Shown here: positions 27,529 through 36,437 of the stretch, in pieces | Position numbering within the stretch: the stretch's first letter is position 1 | How the letters are laid out: the number at the start of each line of letters is the position of its first letter | Program-made: the position numbers and the translations under genes | Assembly (NCBI GenBank): GCA_023474345.1 | Contig: JAMCXS010000032.1 | Coordinates: 186,001 to 250,000 of the forward strand | DNA length: 64,000 bases | Source of the DNA: Acidobacteriota bacterium | GTDB taxonomy: Bacteria > Acidobacteriota > Terriglobia > UBA7540 | Direction: 5' to 3' | Notes under the pieces: generated by a model | Databases searched by the model: none | What the model was told of the DNA's origin: nothing | The model's input: the letters and a program-made list of their open reading frames with translations, nothing else

Positions 27529-30090
27529 ATGACGAATACCTCGAAAAAACTCTCAAGCTACATGCATTACGTTGTATTTTCCTTGATAACGGCTGTTGCA
27601 GTGATCTCATTTACGGGTCAGGTGTACGCGCAACAGCAACAACTTACGCCGGCTGAAATCAACCAGCGTGTGGACGAGTTGATCACAAAACTAACTCTCA
27701 GGCAGAAGATCAAGCTCATCGGCGGCGTAGACGGAATGTTTACCTACGCCATGCCACAGATTGGCTTGCCTCGCCTCAAGATGTCTGACGCCTCAATGGG
27801 CGTCCGCGTGTGGGGTCCTAGTATTGCCTATGCAGCCGGGATTGGCCTGGCGGCGTCATGGGACCCGGCGCTTGCTTACAAGGTGGGGAAATCGATCGGC
27901 CGCGACGCGCGGGCGCGCGGAGTCAACTTCGTGCTCGGGCCCGGCGTCAATATCTACCGGCTTCCTGTGGACGGGCGTAACTTTGAGTTCCTCGGCGAAG
28001 ATCCCTACCTGGGTTCCCGGGTCGCGGTTCCTTATATCGATGGGATGCAAAGTGAGAATGTATCGGCCACAGTTAAGCACTACGATGCGAACAACTCAGA
28101 ATATAACCGCGGGAACGAAAATGAAATTATCAGCCATCGCACGCTGCGCGAAATCTACCTCCCGATTTTTGAGGCAGCGGTCAAGCAGGCGCACGCTGGC
28201 GCCATCATGAATTCCTACAATCTGGTGAATGGAGAACACTCCACCCAGAACCCGTGGCTGAACATTACGGTCCTCAGGAAAGACTGGGGGTTCCGCGGCA
28301 TCCTGATGTCCGATTGGGGCGCGACGCACAGCGTGATCCCGGCGGCCAATGCCGGTCTCGACCTTGAGATGCCGTCAGCCCGGTACATGAACGCCGAGAA
28401 CCTTCTTCCGGCAATTAAGGACGGGAAGGTTTCCGTGGCGACCATCGACGAGAAAGTGCACCACATTCTGTATGACGCGGTCAGGTTTGGCTGGCTGAAC
28501 CACGATCAGTACAATCTGAACATCTCGCGTTACAGCCGGAAGTCGCTGGCCGTGGCTCTCCAGTCCGCCAAGGAGTGCATGGTGCTCCTCAAGAATCAAG
28601 GAAACATCCTGCCGCTCGATATGAGCCAGGTTCACACCATCGCCCTGATCGGGCCGGACGCCTACCCGACTCCCAACTCCGCCGGAGGCAGCGGGCACGT
28701 TACGGCCATTGCTCCGGTCAGCTTCCTGCAAGGATTGAGCGAATCGTTCCCGCACACAAAGATCCTCTGGGACTGGGGCGTCAGAAGCCTGAATAAATTG
28801 ATCGGGCCGGAAGCGTTCGGATCGCCGCTAGGCACCGGTTTCTCAACCGACGCGGCAGGCAATCATCCCGGCCTGACTCAGGAGGACTTTGACAGCAGGA
28901 CCTTTGCGGGCCAACCCATCCAGACACATGTGGTGCGCGGCGCCTACTTCTGGCATAGCAGCCGGATCATGCCGCTCTCGCCCAACGTAGTTGCTGTTCG
29001 CTGGGCCGGCTATTACACGGCAAAGACTTCCGGGCCACAGGAATTCATCGTTGGTTCGATCGGTCGAGACAGTTACCAGCTCTACGTCAACAACAAGATG
29101 GTGCTCGAAGGACTGCCTGCCCGGGGCGAGCCGCAAAGCATCGATATCGACATGCAGCAAGGCCAGTCTGTGCCGGTGCGGCTTGACTATCTGCCCGAGT
29201 CAGCCCGAATTCAGGCGGGATTCAACGCACTCCCCGCCGCGGACTTAATCAGGCCAAACGTCAAGAGCCTGGCCCGCAGGGCAAATGTCGTGATTCTCTC
29301 CGTCGGCTTCAGTCCGGAGACCGAAGGCGAAGGCCACGACCGCACTTACGGACTGCCTCCAGGTCAGGTTCAAATGATCAAGGAAGTTTCTGCCGTCAAC
29401 CCGCACACCATCGTCGTACTCACCTCGGGTGGCGCCGTGGCGACCGAAAGTTGGCTGAATCGCGTGCCAGCTTTCTTGGCAACGTGGTACACCGGGTCTG
29501 AAGGAGGTCTGGCGCTGGCCGATGTGCTCTCTGGCCGATACGATCCCTCCGGCAGGCTGCCCATCACCTGGTGGAAAACCATTCAGGAAAATCCCGCTTA
29601 CCACAACTACTGGTCAGCGCCCGGATCGAATGACGTGACGTACCGCGAAGGCGTCTTCCTCGGCTACCGCGCCTATGGGCACGATGGCCAGCCGGCTCCG
29701 CTGTTCCCGTTCGGCTACGGCCTCTCCTACACCACGTTCGCCTACAGCAATCTGAGCGTTAGTCCCACCACCGCCAGCCCGAACGGCCCCATCACGGTCA
29801 GCTTTGACGTGAAGAATACCGGAGAGCGCGAAGGCAGTGAGCCAGCCGAGGTTTATGTCAGCGATCCTTCGGCCAAGGTGCCGCGTCCGGAAATCGAGCT
29901 GAAAGGCTTCGAACGCGTCACGCTCGAACCCGGCCAGACCAGGCACGTCACGGTTACACTCGACAAACGCTCACTGGCTTACTGGGACGCCGCAATCCAT
30001 AACTGGAAAGTCGATCCCGGAACCTTCGTGGTCTCCGTCGGAAGCTCGTCCATGAATTTGCCGCTGAAGGAGAAGTTCACGGTCCGGTAA
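27529..30090 (+). CDS. GH3 beta-glucosidase-like enzyme with PA14 insert, exported
   Basis: An 853-residue glycoside hydrolase family 3 protein. A signal peptide (YVVFSLITAVAVISFTGQVYAQ) starts from the ATG at 27529; the in-frame ATG at 27430 would bury it. GH3 N-domain: LPRLKMSDASMGVR, GPGVNIYRLPVDGRNFEFLGEDPYLG, KHY and RGILMSDWG with nucleophile Asp262. GH3 C-domain begins near VLLKNQGNILPL, is split by a PA14-like module (about 440-585, including YFWHSSRI...YTAKTSGPQEF...GRDSYQLYVNNKMV), resumes with SVGFSPETEGEGHDRTYGLP carrying the acid/base candidate, and ends in a fibronectin-III-like domain (VSFDVKNTGEREGSEPAEVYV). Likely acts on plant-derived beta-glucosides or xylosides in the periplasm or outside. 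Confidence 0.92.
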   Translation: MTNTSKKLSSYMHYVVFSLITAVAVISFTGQVYAQQQQLTPAEINQRVDELITKLTLRQKIKLIGGVDGMFTYAMPQIGLPRLKMSDASMGVRVWGPSIAYAAGIGLAASWDPALAYKVGKSIGRDARARGVNFVLGPGVNIYRLPVDGRNFEFLGEDPYLGSRVAVPYIDGMQSENVSATVKHYDANNSEYNRGNENEIISHRTLREIYLPIFEAAVKQAHAGAIMNSYNLVNGEHSTQNPWLNITVLRKDWGFRGILMSDWGATHSVIPAANAGLDLEMPSARYMNAENLLPAIKDGKVSVATIDEKVHHILYDAVRFGWLNHDQYNLNISRYSRKSLAVALQSAKECMVLLKNQGNILPLDMSQVHTIALIGPDAYPTPNSAGGSGHVTAIAPVSFLQGLSESFPHTKILWDWGVRSLNKLIGPEAFGSPLGTGFSTDAAGNHPGLTQEDFDSRTFAGQPIQTHVVRGAYFWHSSRIMPLSPNVVAVRWAGYYTAKTSGPQEFIVGSIGRDSYQLYVNNKMVLEGLPARGEPQSIDIDMQQGQSVPVRLDYLPESARIQAGFNALPAADLIRPNVKSLARRANVVILSVGFSPETEGEGHDRTYGLPPGQVQMIKEVSAVNPHTIVVLTSGGAVATESWLNRVPAFLATWYTGSEGGLALADVLSGRYDPSGRLPITWWKTIQENPAYHNYWSAPGSNDVTYREGVFLGYRAYGHDGQPAPLFPFGYGLSYTTFAYSNLSVSPTTASPNGPITVSFDVKNTGEREGSEPAEVYVSDPSAKVPRPEIELKGFERVTLEPGQTRHVTVTLDKRSLAYWDAAIHNWKVDPGTFVVSVGSSSMNLPLKEKFTVR

Positions 30091-30181
30091 TCGATGGTAG
30101 CCACGCCATCGCCTTTGCTGCCGTGGGTTCGTCGGGTTTGAACCCTAAATCTGTCGCCGCTCCGCGGCTTTGGGGTTAGTG
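30091..30181. other. Spacer after the GH3 gene
   Basis: No gene. Part of a 537-base gap that carries the REP-like element at 30182-30299 and then 330 bases with no recognisable feature before the next CDS. Confidence 0.4.
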
Positions 30182-30299
30182 GTAGCCGCGACACTGGTTT
30201 TTGTGTCGCGGGTTCTTCATCGTCAAACAATGCGACGGCTTTTCATCGTCGCGAGCCATCTGAAAATGCCCGCGACGGGAAAAACACCGTCGCGGCTAC
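30182..30299. repeat. REP-like 118-base element with three GC-rich hairpins
   Basis: Bounded by a perfect 11-base terminal inverted repeat GTAGCCGCGAC / GTCGCGGCTAC. Inside are three hairpins built on the same core: CCGCGACAC/GTGTCGCGG (30186-30194, 30203-30211), GCGACG/CGTCGC (30232-30237, 30247-30252), and CCGCGACGG/CCGTCGCGG (30270-30278, 30287-30295). It has no coding frame of note, as expected of a REP or miniature palindromic element. Confidence 0.7.
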
Positions 30300-30627
30300 T
30301 CGGCTTACCCTGCCGCGCTTTTTGCTCCTGCCTCGGCAAAGAGATTGGCGGCGATCTGCCTGGCTTCCTCCTGTCACCACGGTCCGTGACGCGGGTCACT
30401 GCGAAGCTCGCGAGGCGGGGATAAAAGGAGGTGATTCGACCCTATATCAGCGATGAGGTAGCCAGCTTATGGCTTTACGCGCCGGCCTTTGTTTCCCCCG
30501 CGAGAAGGTTTCCCCTCCGCCAAGTCAATTTCGTCGTATACGCCCTGCCCCGGCAGCCGGCAGATTAACGCAATTATTTCCGGCGGAATATCGCCAAGCC
30601 GTAAATCTCACCTGCGGAGGATGAACC

Positions 30628-31122
30628 ATGAAGCACCTGCGTCTTTGGGCTGTTGTCGGAGCTTTCAGCCTTCTCATTGCTTTGGCCCTGTCAGCTTTGG
30701 CCCGATCACAGGGGGCCGCAGAGCCCGTTTTCAGCGGCGGCTCTTACCTGACCACCATTACAGATACGGAAGGGAATTTCGGCTCTCGTTCCGTGATCAC
30801 GCTGCACGCCGACCACACGATGCTGGCTGTCGATTCCGGGCAGCAGGGGCCGACATTCTATTTCGGCAGCCAACTGGGCGACTGGAAGTTCGTCGGCAAA
30901 CACCAGATTACCGGCACGACGATAAACTTCGCCTACCCGCTGGGCCCCAACGGGCAGGGTGTGGTGCGGACGGACTACGTTATTAACCTCTCGCCCGACC
31001 GCCGTCACGTGACGGGCACGGAAACCGTGACGGACTTCTCGCTGCAGGAGCAGAATCCCTTCGGTGAAGGCGGGATCCCGGTCGCATCGGCTATTTTCCA
31101 TGGCGAGCGGATCGAACCTTAG
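30628..31122 (+). CDS. Secreted hypothetical protein
   Basis: A 164-residue protein with a Sec signal (LWAVVGAFSLLIALALSALARSQG, cleavage near residue 29) and a beta-rich mature part: SYLTTITDTEGNFGSRSVITLHADHTMLAV, WKFVGKHQITGTTINFAYPL, YVINLSPDRRHVTGTETV. The repeated short strands with Gly turns suggest a small lipocalin-like or jellyroll barrel, but that is inference and no family is assigned. GGAGG lies seven bases before the ATG. It stands alone between repeat elements. Confidence 0.6.
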   Translation: MKHLRLWAVVGAFSLLIALALSALARSQGAAEPVFSGGSYLTTITDTEGNFGSRSVITLHADHTMLAVDSGQQGPTFYFGSQLGDWKFVGKHQITGTTINFAYPLGPNGQGVVRTDYVINLSPDRRHVTGTETVTDFSLQEQNPFGEGGIPVASAIFHGERIEP

Positions 31123-31254
31123 GGATAGCGCGCTTCAGCTTTTTGAAATTCCGCGAATTTGCTTCCGGTTTTCGAACCAGATTGGGTAGGCACGGACAGC
31201 GTTTTCCTGTCCGTGGGCCTGTTGATCTGACATCTCTGTGAGGGGGGAATATCG

Positions 31255-31656
31255 ATGAATGAGAAAGGTACCGATATGCTTCAACGCATGTTGGGCTCTA
31301 ATAAAAGGATGGCTGAGGTTCGGGCCGGGTGGTCTAAACTCTCGCCGGATTTTGACAATTTCGTGACTAACTTCCTGGTGTCGGATGTCTGGTCCCGGCC
31401 CAATCTGGATCTCAAGACCCGAAGCCTGATCACCATCGCGGCTTCCACGGCTCTCGGGCGGCCCACCGCGCTGCGGCTCCATATCGAGATGGGGTTAAAC
31501 AACGGCGCTACCGAGGCTGAAATCAGGGAGGCGATCCTTCACCTGGCGTTTTATGCGGGTTTCCCTGCCGCCTGGGACGCGCTGGTGATCGCCGATGAGG
31601 TCTTCCGCCAGAAAGCATCTGCCGGACAAAAGGCAAAAGCTGCAGCCCACAAATAA
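31255..31656 (+). CDS. Carboxymuconolactone decarboxylase family protein
   Basis: A 133-residue all-helical protein of the CMD/AhpD superfamily: LDLKTRSLITIAASTALGRPTALRLHIEMGLNNGATEAEIREAILHLAFYAGFPAAWDAL. The HIEMGLNNGATxxEI...AFYAGFPAA pattern is that of 4-carboxymuconolactone decarboxylase, and there is no CxxC, so it is not an AhpD-type peroxidase. The active site would use the conserved His and Glu. A purine-rich GAGGGGG lies upstream of the ATG. No aromatic catabolism genes adjoin it, so the true substrate is open. Confidence 0.8.
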   Translation: MNEKGTDMLQRMLGSNKRMAEVRAGWSKLSPDFDNFVTNFLVSDVWSRPNLDLKTRSLITIAASTALGRPTALRLHIEMGLNNGATEAEIREAILHLAFYAGFPAAWDALVIADEVFRQKASAGQKAKAAAHK

Positions 31657-31660
31657 CCTG

Positions 31661-31757
31661 AGCAGGTACCGCAGACCGCCGTCTGCGGTCTGCGGCTTTT
31701 GTGTTGGTCCGTGGAAAGAACCGAGGACCGCAAACGCGGCGGTCCTCGCTACCTGCT
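31661..31757. repeat. Palindromic repeat element, GGTAGCGNNGACCGCC family (first copy)
   Basis: A 20-base arm at 31661-31680 matches the reverse complement of 31738-31757 at 17 of 20 positions (arm core GGTAsCGnrGACCGCC). Between them lies a second hairpin in which ACCGC repeats and their complements pair (CCGCAGACCGCC with GCGGTCTGCGG), followed by CTTTTGTG, so it may also end the transcript of the gene at 31255. Confidence 0.65.
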
Positions 31758-31765
31758 TGGAGCGA

Positions 31766-31938
31766 GGTAGCGCAGAGTTGTGCGCGGAGCGCATTACTCT
31801 GCGGTTCTTCATTGGAATGCCCGTCACCGGCGTTTATCAAAGTCAATATCGCCACTATTATCCTTAGTTGCAACAGACTGTCGAGAAATATTATCCAATC
31901 ATAAAAGCAGCAGAGTTTAAAAACAACTCTGCGCTACC
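31766..31938. repeat. Second palindromic element, same arm start
   Basis: A perfect 16-base inverted pair GGTAGCGCAGAGTTGT (31766-31781) / ACAACTCTGCGCTACC (31923-31938). The first 11 bases equal those of the neighbouring element's family, so the two appear to be relatives placed in tandem. The 141 bases between show no gene. No feature is seen from 31939 to the CDS at 32173 except a GAGGAGG-like stretch near 32121. Confidence 0.6.
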
Positions 31939-32172
31939 CTGCTGCTTGCTTCGTTACCCGCTACTCGATTCAGTTCGATTACGTGCAATTGCCTGAGGGG
32001 TTTCGTGGATAAAAGGGCCGGCGGCACAAACCCGGTGTCGTGGGTCGGCCTCGTTCCGAAAAGATCTGCTCTGAAAAGGCTTGCCTTCGGTCTCTAATTC
32101 CGTTACATTTACGCGGGATTAGGAGGCGGGTATAGGCGACGAAGTTGGTCCTGTCTCCGTCCGTTCCATGTC

Positions 32173-34452
32173 ATGTCTCTCTCTGCCTCAAAACGGTCTC
32201 CATCGGATCCACTACGAGACTTATTTCTGATCAGTTTTCTCCTGCTTTTTATGGAGATGGCCTGCATCCGCTGGTTTCCAGCTCACGTGGTGTTTCTCTC
32301 CTTTTTTACGAACACGATTCTTTTGGCGTGCTTTGTTGGCATGTCGGTCGGGTGTCTCCTGGCCACCAGCCGAGAGAATCATCTTAAATCGACGTCCACG
32401 CGTCTGGTGCTGGCGTTGGCTGTAGGTGTTGCTGCCGATGTGCTTGCGGGGTCACTCGAGCATGTTGTTGATGTAGGCCATCAAGCCTCGCCCCAGTTGG
32501 TGTTTTTTGGCACTGAATATTACACCGCTGATCTCTCGCATTTTTCCATCCCCGTGTGGGTGATTAACGGCGTTTTTTTCTTTCTGGTGGCCATAGTGAT
32601 GATAGGACCCGGGCAGGAGCTTGGAAGGGCCTTCGGCCGCGTGCCAAGAAGAGTGGTTGCCTATACAAGCAACATCCTGGGCAGCATTGCCGGAATTTTG
32701 CTTTTCGCGGCCTGCGCCTGGCTGGAGCTGTCTCCATTCTGGTGGTTCCTTATTGTGGTAATTGGTCTTGGGTACCTCCTGCAACGGGACGGAAGCTTTC
32801 TGCGGGCCCAAAAGGGTCAGATTGCATTGCTTGCCATTGTCTTGGGACTGGCATCCATGCCGTGGGGGACCATCAAGGCGGGCGGCAAAGTCATCGGCGA
32901 GCATCTATGGTCGCCGTATTACCGCATCGACTACTACTTTGCCCCTGCACGGGCTGTTGACGTCAACCTGATTTCCCATCAGCAGATGGTTTCGCGAAGC
33001 AACGGTTCTACCCCGGGCTATGCCTACGCCGCGCCCTATCTACTGACTCGCGACGCCGGCATGCAACCATTCAAGGATGTTCTTATCATTGGATCTGGAA
33101 CAGGCAATGACGTTAGTCGAGCTCTCCAGTGGGGGGCGAAAAGGGTCGATGCAGTAGAAATCGACCCCGCGATTCTGCGGCTTGGACGTAAATTTCATCC
33201 TGATCGGCCCTACCAGGACCCGCGCGTGCATATTCACCTGGATGACGGCCGAAACTTCCTGCGGTCCACTCACCGGCAATATGATCTGGTTATCTATGCG
33301 CTGGTGGATTCGTTGATCCTTCAAAGCGGCTATAGCGACCTTCGACTGGAAAGCTACCTGTTTACCCGCGAAGCCTTCTTCGACGTCCGTCGACACCTCC
33401 GGCCCGGGGGCCTGTTTATTATCTACAACTTCTTTAGGCAAGGGTGGATTGTGGAAAGGCTTAGCGAAACGCTGTTGCAGGTTTTTAACACTCCACCGCT
33501 TGTTATGGCGCTTCCATACCGCTCGAAGATCTTGCCGGAAACGAGGGGCGGATTTACGATGCTCTGGGCGGGTAACACAGGCCGTCTGCGGGCATCGTTC
33601 AATCATTATCGCAGTTACTGGGTTCGAAACGGAGAAAAGCCAATGCCAGGCATTCCCGATGGCTTTGGGAACACGCCTCCTTCAGCCCAAACCGGCCAGT
33701 GGATAAGATTCGGCCTTGCGCAGCTCGTCTCACCGATGAACGTGAAAGTGCCCACAGACGACTGGCCATACCTCTACTTGCGCCGTCCTATGATGCCCGG
33801 ACTGGATCTGGAGGGAATGGGAACGATGGGATTGCTCGCAATCTTGTTGCTTCTTTACCCCTTCATCGGAAAGGGCCGCATTGAACAAGGCCAGTACAGC
33901 CTCAGCGGACGAATGTTCTTTCTGGGTGCAGGATTCATGTTGCTGGAGACCGAGGCCGTCGTCCATATGGCCTTGCTCTTCGGAGCCACTTGGATGGTGA
34001 ATACAATTGTGTTCGTCGCTGTTCTGACGATGATTCTAGCCGCAAACCTCTACGTTCTGAAACTGAAACCTCGCCGTTTGCACGGGTACTATGTTGCCCT
34101 CCTGTGCGTGCTGGCGCTCAATGTCATCGTCCCTCTGGACTTTTTTCTCGGAATGAATCCTTCCCTGCAGGTGGTTGGGTCGTGCCTGCTTGCCTTTACC
34201 CCGATCTTTTTTGCAGGAGTCGTCTTCGCCGCCTGCTTCGACCAGAGTGAAGCCGCCTATGTTGATTTTGGAACCAATGCTGCCGGGGCCATGTTCGGCG
34301 GGCTGGCCGAATATGCTTCCGCGCTGGTCGGATTTCAACACCTGCTATTAATTGCTGCGGCCTTTTATGTGCTTTCCGCTATCCTTTACCGCCCCTTCAA
34401 CCTGCGTCTGAAAAATCGTCAGGCAGTTCCGACGCAAGTTCTGGCGGAATAG
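32173..34452 (+). CDS. Polytopic membrane protein with spermidine-synthase-like domain
   Basis: A 759-residue protein in three parts. Residues about 15-245 have six or so membrane helices. A soluble aminopropyltransferase-like Rossmann domain follows (about 255-500): VLIIGSGTGNDVSRALQWGAKRVDAVEIDP (SAM or decarboxy-SAM loop), HIHLDDGRNFLRS, and YDLVIYALVDS, near the gate-keeper region of spermidine synthases. A second membrane block of about seven helices spans 545-750. Such membrane spermidine-synthase-like proteins are widespread in Acidobacteriota and others, with no settled function; the acidic aminopropyl-accepting residues cannot be confirmed here. The ATG at 32173 is preceded by a weak site only. 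Confidence 0.7.
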   Translation: MSLSASKRSPSDPLRDLFLISFLLLFMEMACIRWFPAHVVFLSFFTNTILLACFVGMSVGCLLATSRENHLKSTSTRLVLALAVGVAADVLAGSLEHVVDVGHQASPQLVFFGTEYYTADLSHFSIPVWVINGVFFFLVAIVMIGPGQELGRAFGRVPRRVVAYTSNILGSIAGILLFAACAWLELSPFWWFLIVVIGLGYLLQRDGSFLRAQKGQIALLAIVLGLASMPWGTIKAGGKVIGEHLWSPYYRIDYYFAPARAVDVNLISHQQMVSRSNGSTPGYAYAAPYLLTRDAGMQPFKDVLIIGSGTGNDVSRALQWGAKRVDAVEIDPAILRLGRKFHPDRPYQDPRVHIHLDDGRNFLRSTHRQYDLVIYALVDSLILQSGYSDLRLESYLFTREAFFDVRRHLRPGGLFIIYNFFRQGWIVERLSETLLQVFNTPPLVMALPYRSKILPETRGGFTMLWAGNTGRLRASFNHYRSYWVRNGEKPMPGIPDGFGNTPPSAQTGQWIRFGLAQLVSPMNVKVPTDDWPYLYLRRPMMPGLDLEGMGTMGLLAILLLLYPFIGKGRIEQGQYSLSGRMFFLGAGFMLLETEAVVHMALLFGATWMVNTIVFVAVLTMILAANLYVLKLKPRRLHGYYVALLCVLALNVIVPLDFFLGMNPSLQVVGSCLLAFTPIFFAGVVFAACFDQSEAAYVDFGTNAAGAMFGGLAEYASALVGFQHLLLIAAAFYVLSAILYRPFNLRLKNRQAVPTQVLAE

Positions 34453-34969
34453 ATCCGGCAGTCTTCGTGCCACGTCCGCCTTGCCCCCGATGAAAAACGA
34501 ATGCGCGGCACCCGCCGCGCTCCGCAACGCCGCCGTAGCCACAACCCGGATTGGAAGTTGCGGGCCTTTTGCGAGTGCGGGCGCCACAAACTCACAAGTA
34601 GCCGCTATAAGTAGGCTACAGTAAGGCTGCAGGCAATAAATGGGATTTCTGGGATTTTCTTACCCGAAAAACCAAAATTATATGTTGTTTATTATGAAGT
34701 ACTTACAAAAATTAAGGTATCGGTACCAGGTAAAAGTGTTTCATTCCTGCACTTTGGGTAAAATTTACCAAGCCACTCGCACGATACGCTGACGTCTCCG
34801 TTGGCCGGTCTTGGGTGACCGCCGAGGTTGCAGCCTAGAAAATTCTAATCTCCACCTAATAACCGTTTAATCCTCGCAAGGTAAAAACAAGCTGAGAAAC
34901 GAATCTACCTGTTCCGCGTCAAGCAGGCGTCGATGTGCACTGTTTGACTTTGCGAGAAGGGAGCATCAC
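34453..34969. other. Upstream region of the FliA-type sigma factor
   Basis: A 517-base gap. It includes a short hairpin-like TAGCCGCTATAAGTAGGCTA near 34600-34619 and an AT-rich stretch 34660-34760 that may carry the sigma-factor promoter. AAGGGAG lies just before the GTG start. No gene is recognised. Confidence 0.4.
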
Positions 34970-35953
34970 GTGGGTCTCATAGCAGCATCGTGCCGAGAGT
35001 ATCAAGATTTGGCTTTGGCGGAACGCAACCGGTTAGTGCTGGAACAGCTTCCTCAGGTGCGCCACATTGCGCAGAAGATTCATGCGCGCCTTCCCCATCA
35101 CATCCAGTTGGACGACTTAATCAACACGGGGGTCCTCGGTCTGATCGAGGCCCTCGGCAAATACGACCCCACCAGGAACGTAGGATTGCAATCCTATGCA
35201 CGGTATCGCATCCAAGGCGCCATCCTTGACAGCCTTCGCGAGCAGGACTGGAGCCCGCGCCTGTTGAGGCACAAAGGCCGCCAGCTTGAGCTGACTCAGG
35301 AAGCGCTTCGAAGCCGGCTGGGTCGCGCTCCCACGCAAACCGAGCTCGCCACGGAACTGGGAATCTCCGATGAGACGTTTAACCAACTACTCAGCGATTT
35401 GAAGGGGCTTGAGGTTGCAAGCCTCCAGGAGCCCTTGTTTTCCGACGGGCACGCGCTGGGAGAGACGATGGTGGATACCGTCGAAGAAAATCCTTTCACT
35501 TTGTGCCAAAGAGCAGAGATGAACGGCCTGTTGGCGGAAGCCATGTCCAAGCTTCCTGCCCGCAAGAGGCATATCCTGGACCTCTATTATTTCAAGGGAA
35601 TGACGATGCGAGAAGTGGGAATCCAAATGGGCGTGTGCGAATCCAGAATTTCGCAGATTCATTCCGCAGCGTTAGCGTCGCTCAAGGCAAGAATGCGGGA
35701 GGTCTTGGCTGCGCGGCATAAACATGATTCATCTCATTCGCGGTCCCAGGCAAGAGAGGCCCTCGCACAAAAAGAAATCTCTCCCACGCCGATTCACAAG
35801 GTGACGCTACGATCGCTGTCGGAATCCTCTGCCGCCTCCGCAGGCAAGGTGCTGGGGAGCCATCGTCCGGCTCGGCGGATCGGAAGCCTGCAACCCGGCA
35901 TCCGGAAAAGACCTGGACGCAAAATAAGTAGAAATCAGCGCGCTCTTTTTTGA
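34970..35953 (+). CDS. RNA polymerase sigma factor of the FliA/WhiG (sigma-28) type with basic tail
   Basis: A 327-residue sigma-70-family factor. Region 2: HIQLDDLINTGVLGLIEALGKYDPTRNVGLQSYARYRIQGAILDSLREQDWSPR, with the SLREQDW-P signature of FliA/WhiG/SigB-like group 3 factors. Region 3: RQLELTQEALRSRLGRAPTQTELATELGIS. Region 4: LPARKRHILDLYYFKGMTMREVGIQMGVCESRISQIHSAALASL. About 85 extra residues follow region 4, rich in Ser, Arg and Lys, with no known domain. No flagellar gene lies in the window; the convergent RsbV/RsbW-like pair suggests a partner-switched stress or envelope sigma factor. Start is GTG at 34970. Confidence 0.87.
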   Translation: MGLIAASCREYQDLALAERNRLVLEQLPQVRHIAQKIHARLPHHIQLDDLINTGVLGLIEALGKYDPTRNVGLQSYARYRIQGAILDSLREQDWSPRLLRHKGRQLELTQEALRSRLGRAPTQTELATELGISDETFNQLLSDLKGLEVASLQEPLFSDGHALGETMVDTVEENPFTLCQRAEMNGLLAEAMSKLPARKRHILDLYYFKGMTMREVGIQMGVCESRISQIHSAALASLKARMREVLAARHKHDSSHSRSQAREALAQKEISPTPIHKVTLRSLSESSAASAGKVLGSHRPARRIGSLQPGIRKRPGRKISRNQRALF

Positions 35954-35969
35954 GACTGCACAGCGCATG

Positions 35970-36006
35970 AGCGCCTGGTTCCTCGGAGAAAAGGGTTCCA
36001 GGCGCT
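35970..36006. terminator. Hairpin between convergent sigma and anti-sigma genes
   Basis: AGCGCCTGG (35970-35978) pairs perfectly with CCAGGCGCT (35998-36006) around a 19-base loop. It lies between the sigma-factor stop and the convergent RsbV-like stop. No T-run follows, so it may act as a bidirectional or Rho-assisted end, or an RNA 3' stabiliser. Confidence 0.4.
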
Positions 36007-36083
36007 GAGTTCCCGAGGGTTCCCCGCGAGCGGCAAATGTGTTCAAGACTCTTGAGGGGACATGCGAAGCCGTAGGTTAAGAC

Positions 36084-36437
36084 TCATGAGGCAGCCGCAA
36101 AACTGCTGATGGCCGCGGCCTCGTCATCGTGGATATCAAACACCGTATAAAGCTTGGTAATCTGCAACAAATCGTGGACCCTCTTGGTAAGATTCAACAG
36201 TTTCAGCTGTCCTCCCTGGTTGGAAATCGCGGTATAGGCGCTGACCAATTCCCCGATTCCGGAGCTGTCGATATAGGTAACATCGGCAAGATTCAATAAA
36301 ATACTCTTGTGATTCTTTGCCAGTTGCTCGCGAATCACCTCTCGTAACTGCTTGCAGTCCTCACCGAGCGTAATTCTCCCCCTCACGTCCACCACGGTGA
36401 CGGAATCAACCTGACGCACTGTCGCCTTCATGCTCAC
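36084..36437 (-). CDS. Anti-sigma factor antagonist (STAS domain, RsbV/SpoIIAA type)
   Basis: A 117-residue single STAS domain. VTYIDSSGIGELVSAY contains the phosphorylatable Ser of the DSSG motif (about residue 59), followed by GGQLKLLNLTKRVHDLLQITKL. In the partner-switching scheme the unphosphorylated form binds the RsbW-like kinase and frees a sigma factor. It overlaps the upstream rsbW-like gene by 32 bases, so both are translated from one mRNA. It is convergent to the FliA-type sigma gene, its likely target (inference). Confidence 0.9.
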   Translation of the reverse strand: MSMKATVRQVDSVTVVDVRGRITLGEDCKQLREVIREQLAKNHKSILLNLADVTYIDSSGIGELVSAYTAISNQGGQLKLLNLTKRVHDLLQITKLYTVFDIHDDEAAAISSFAAAS

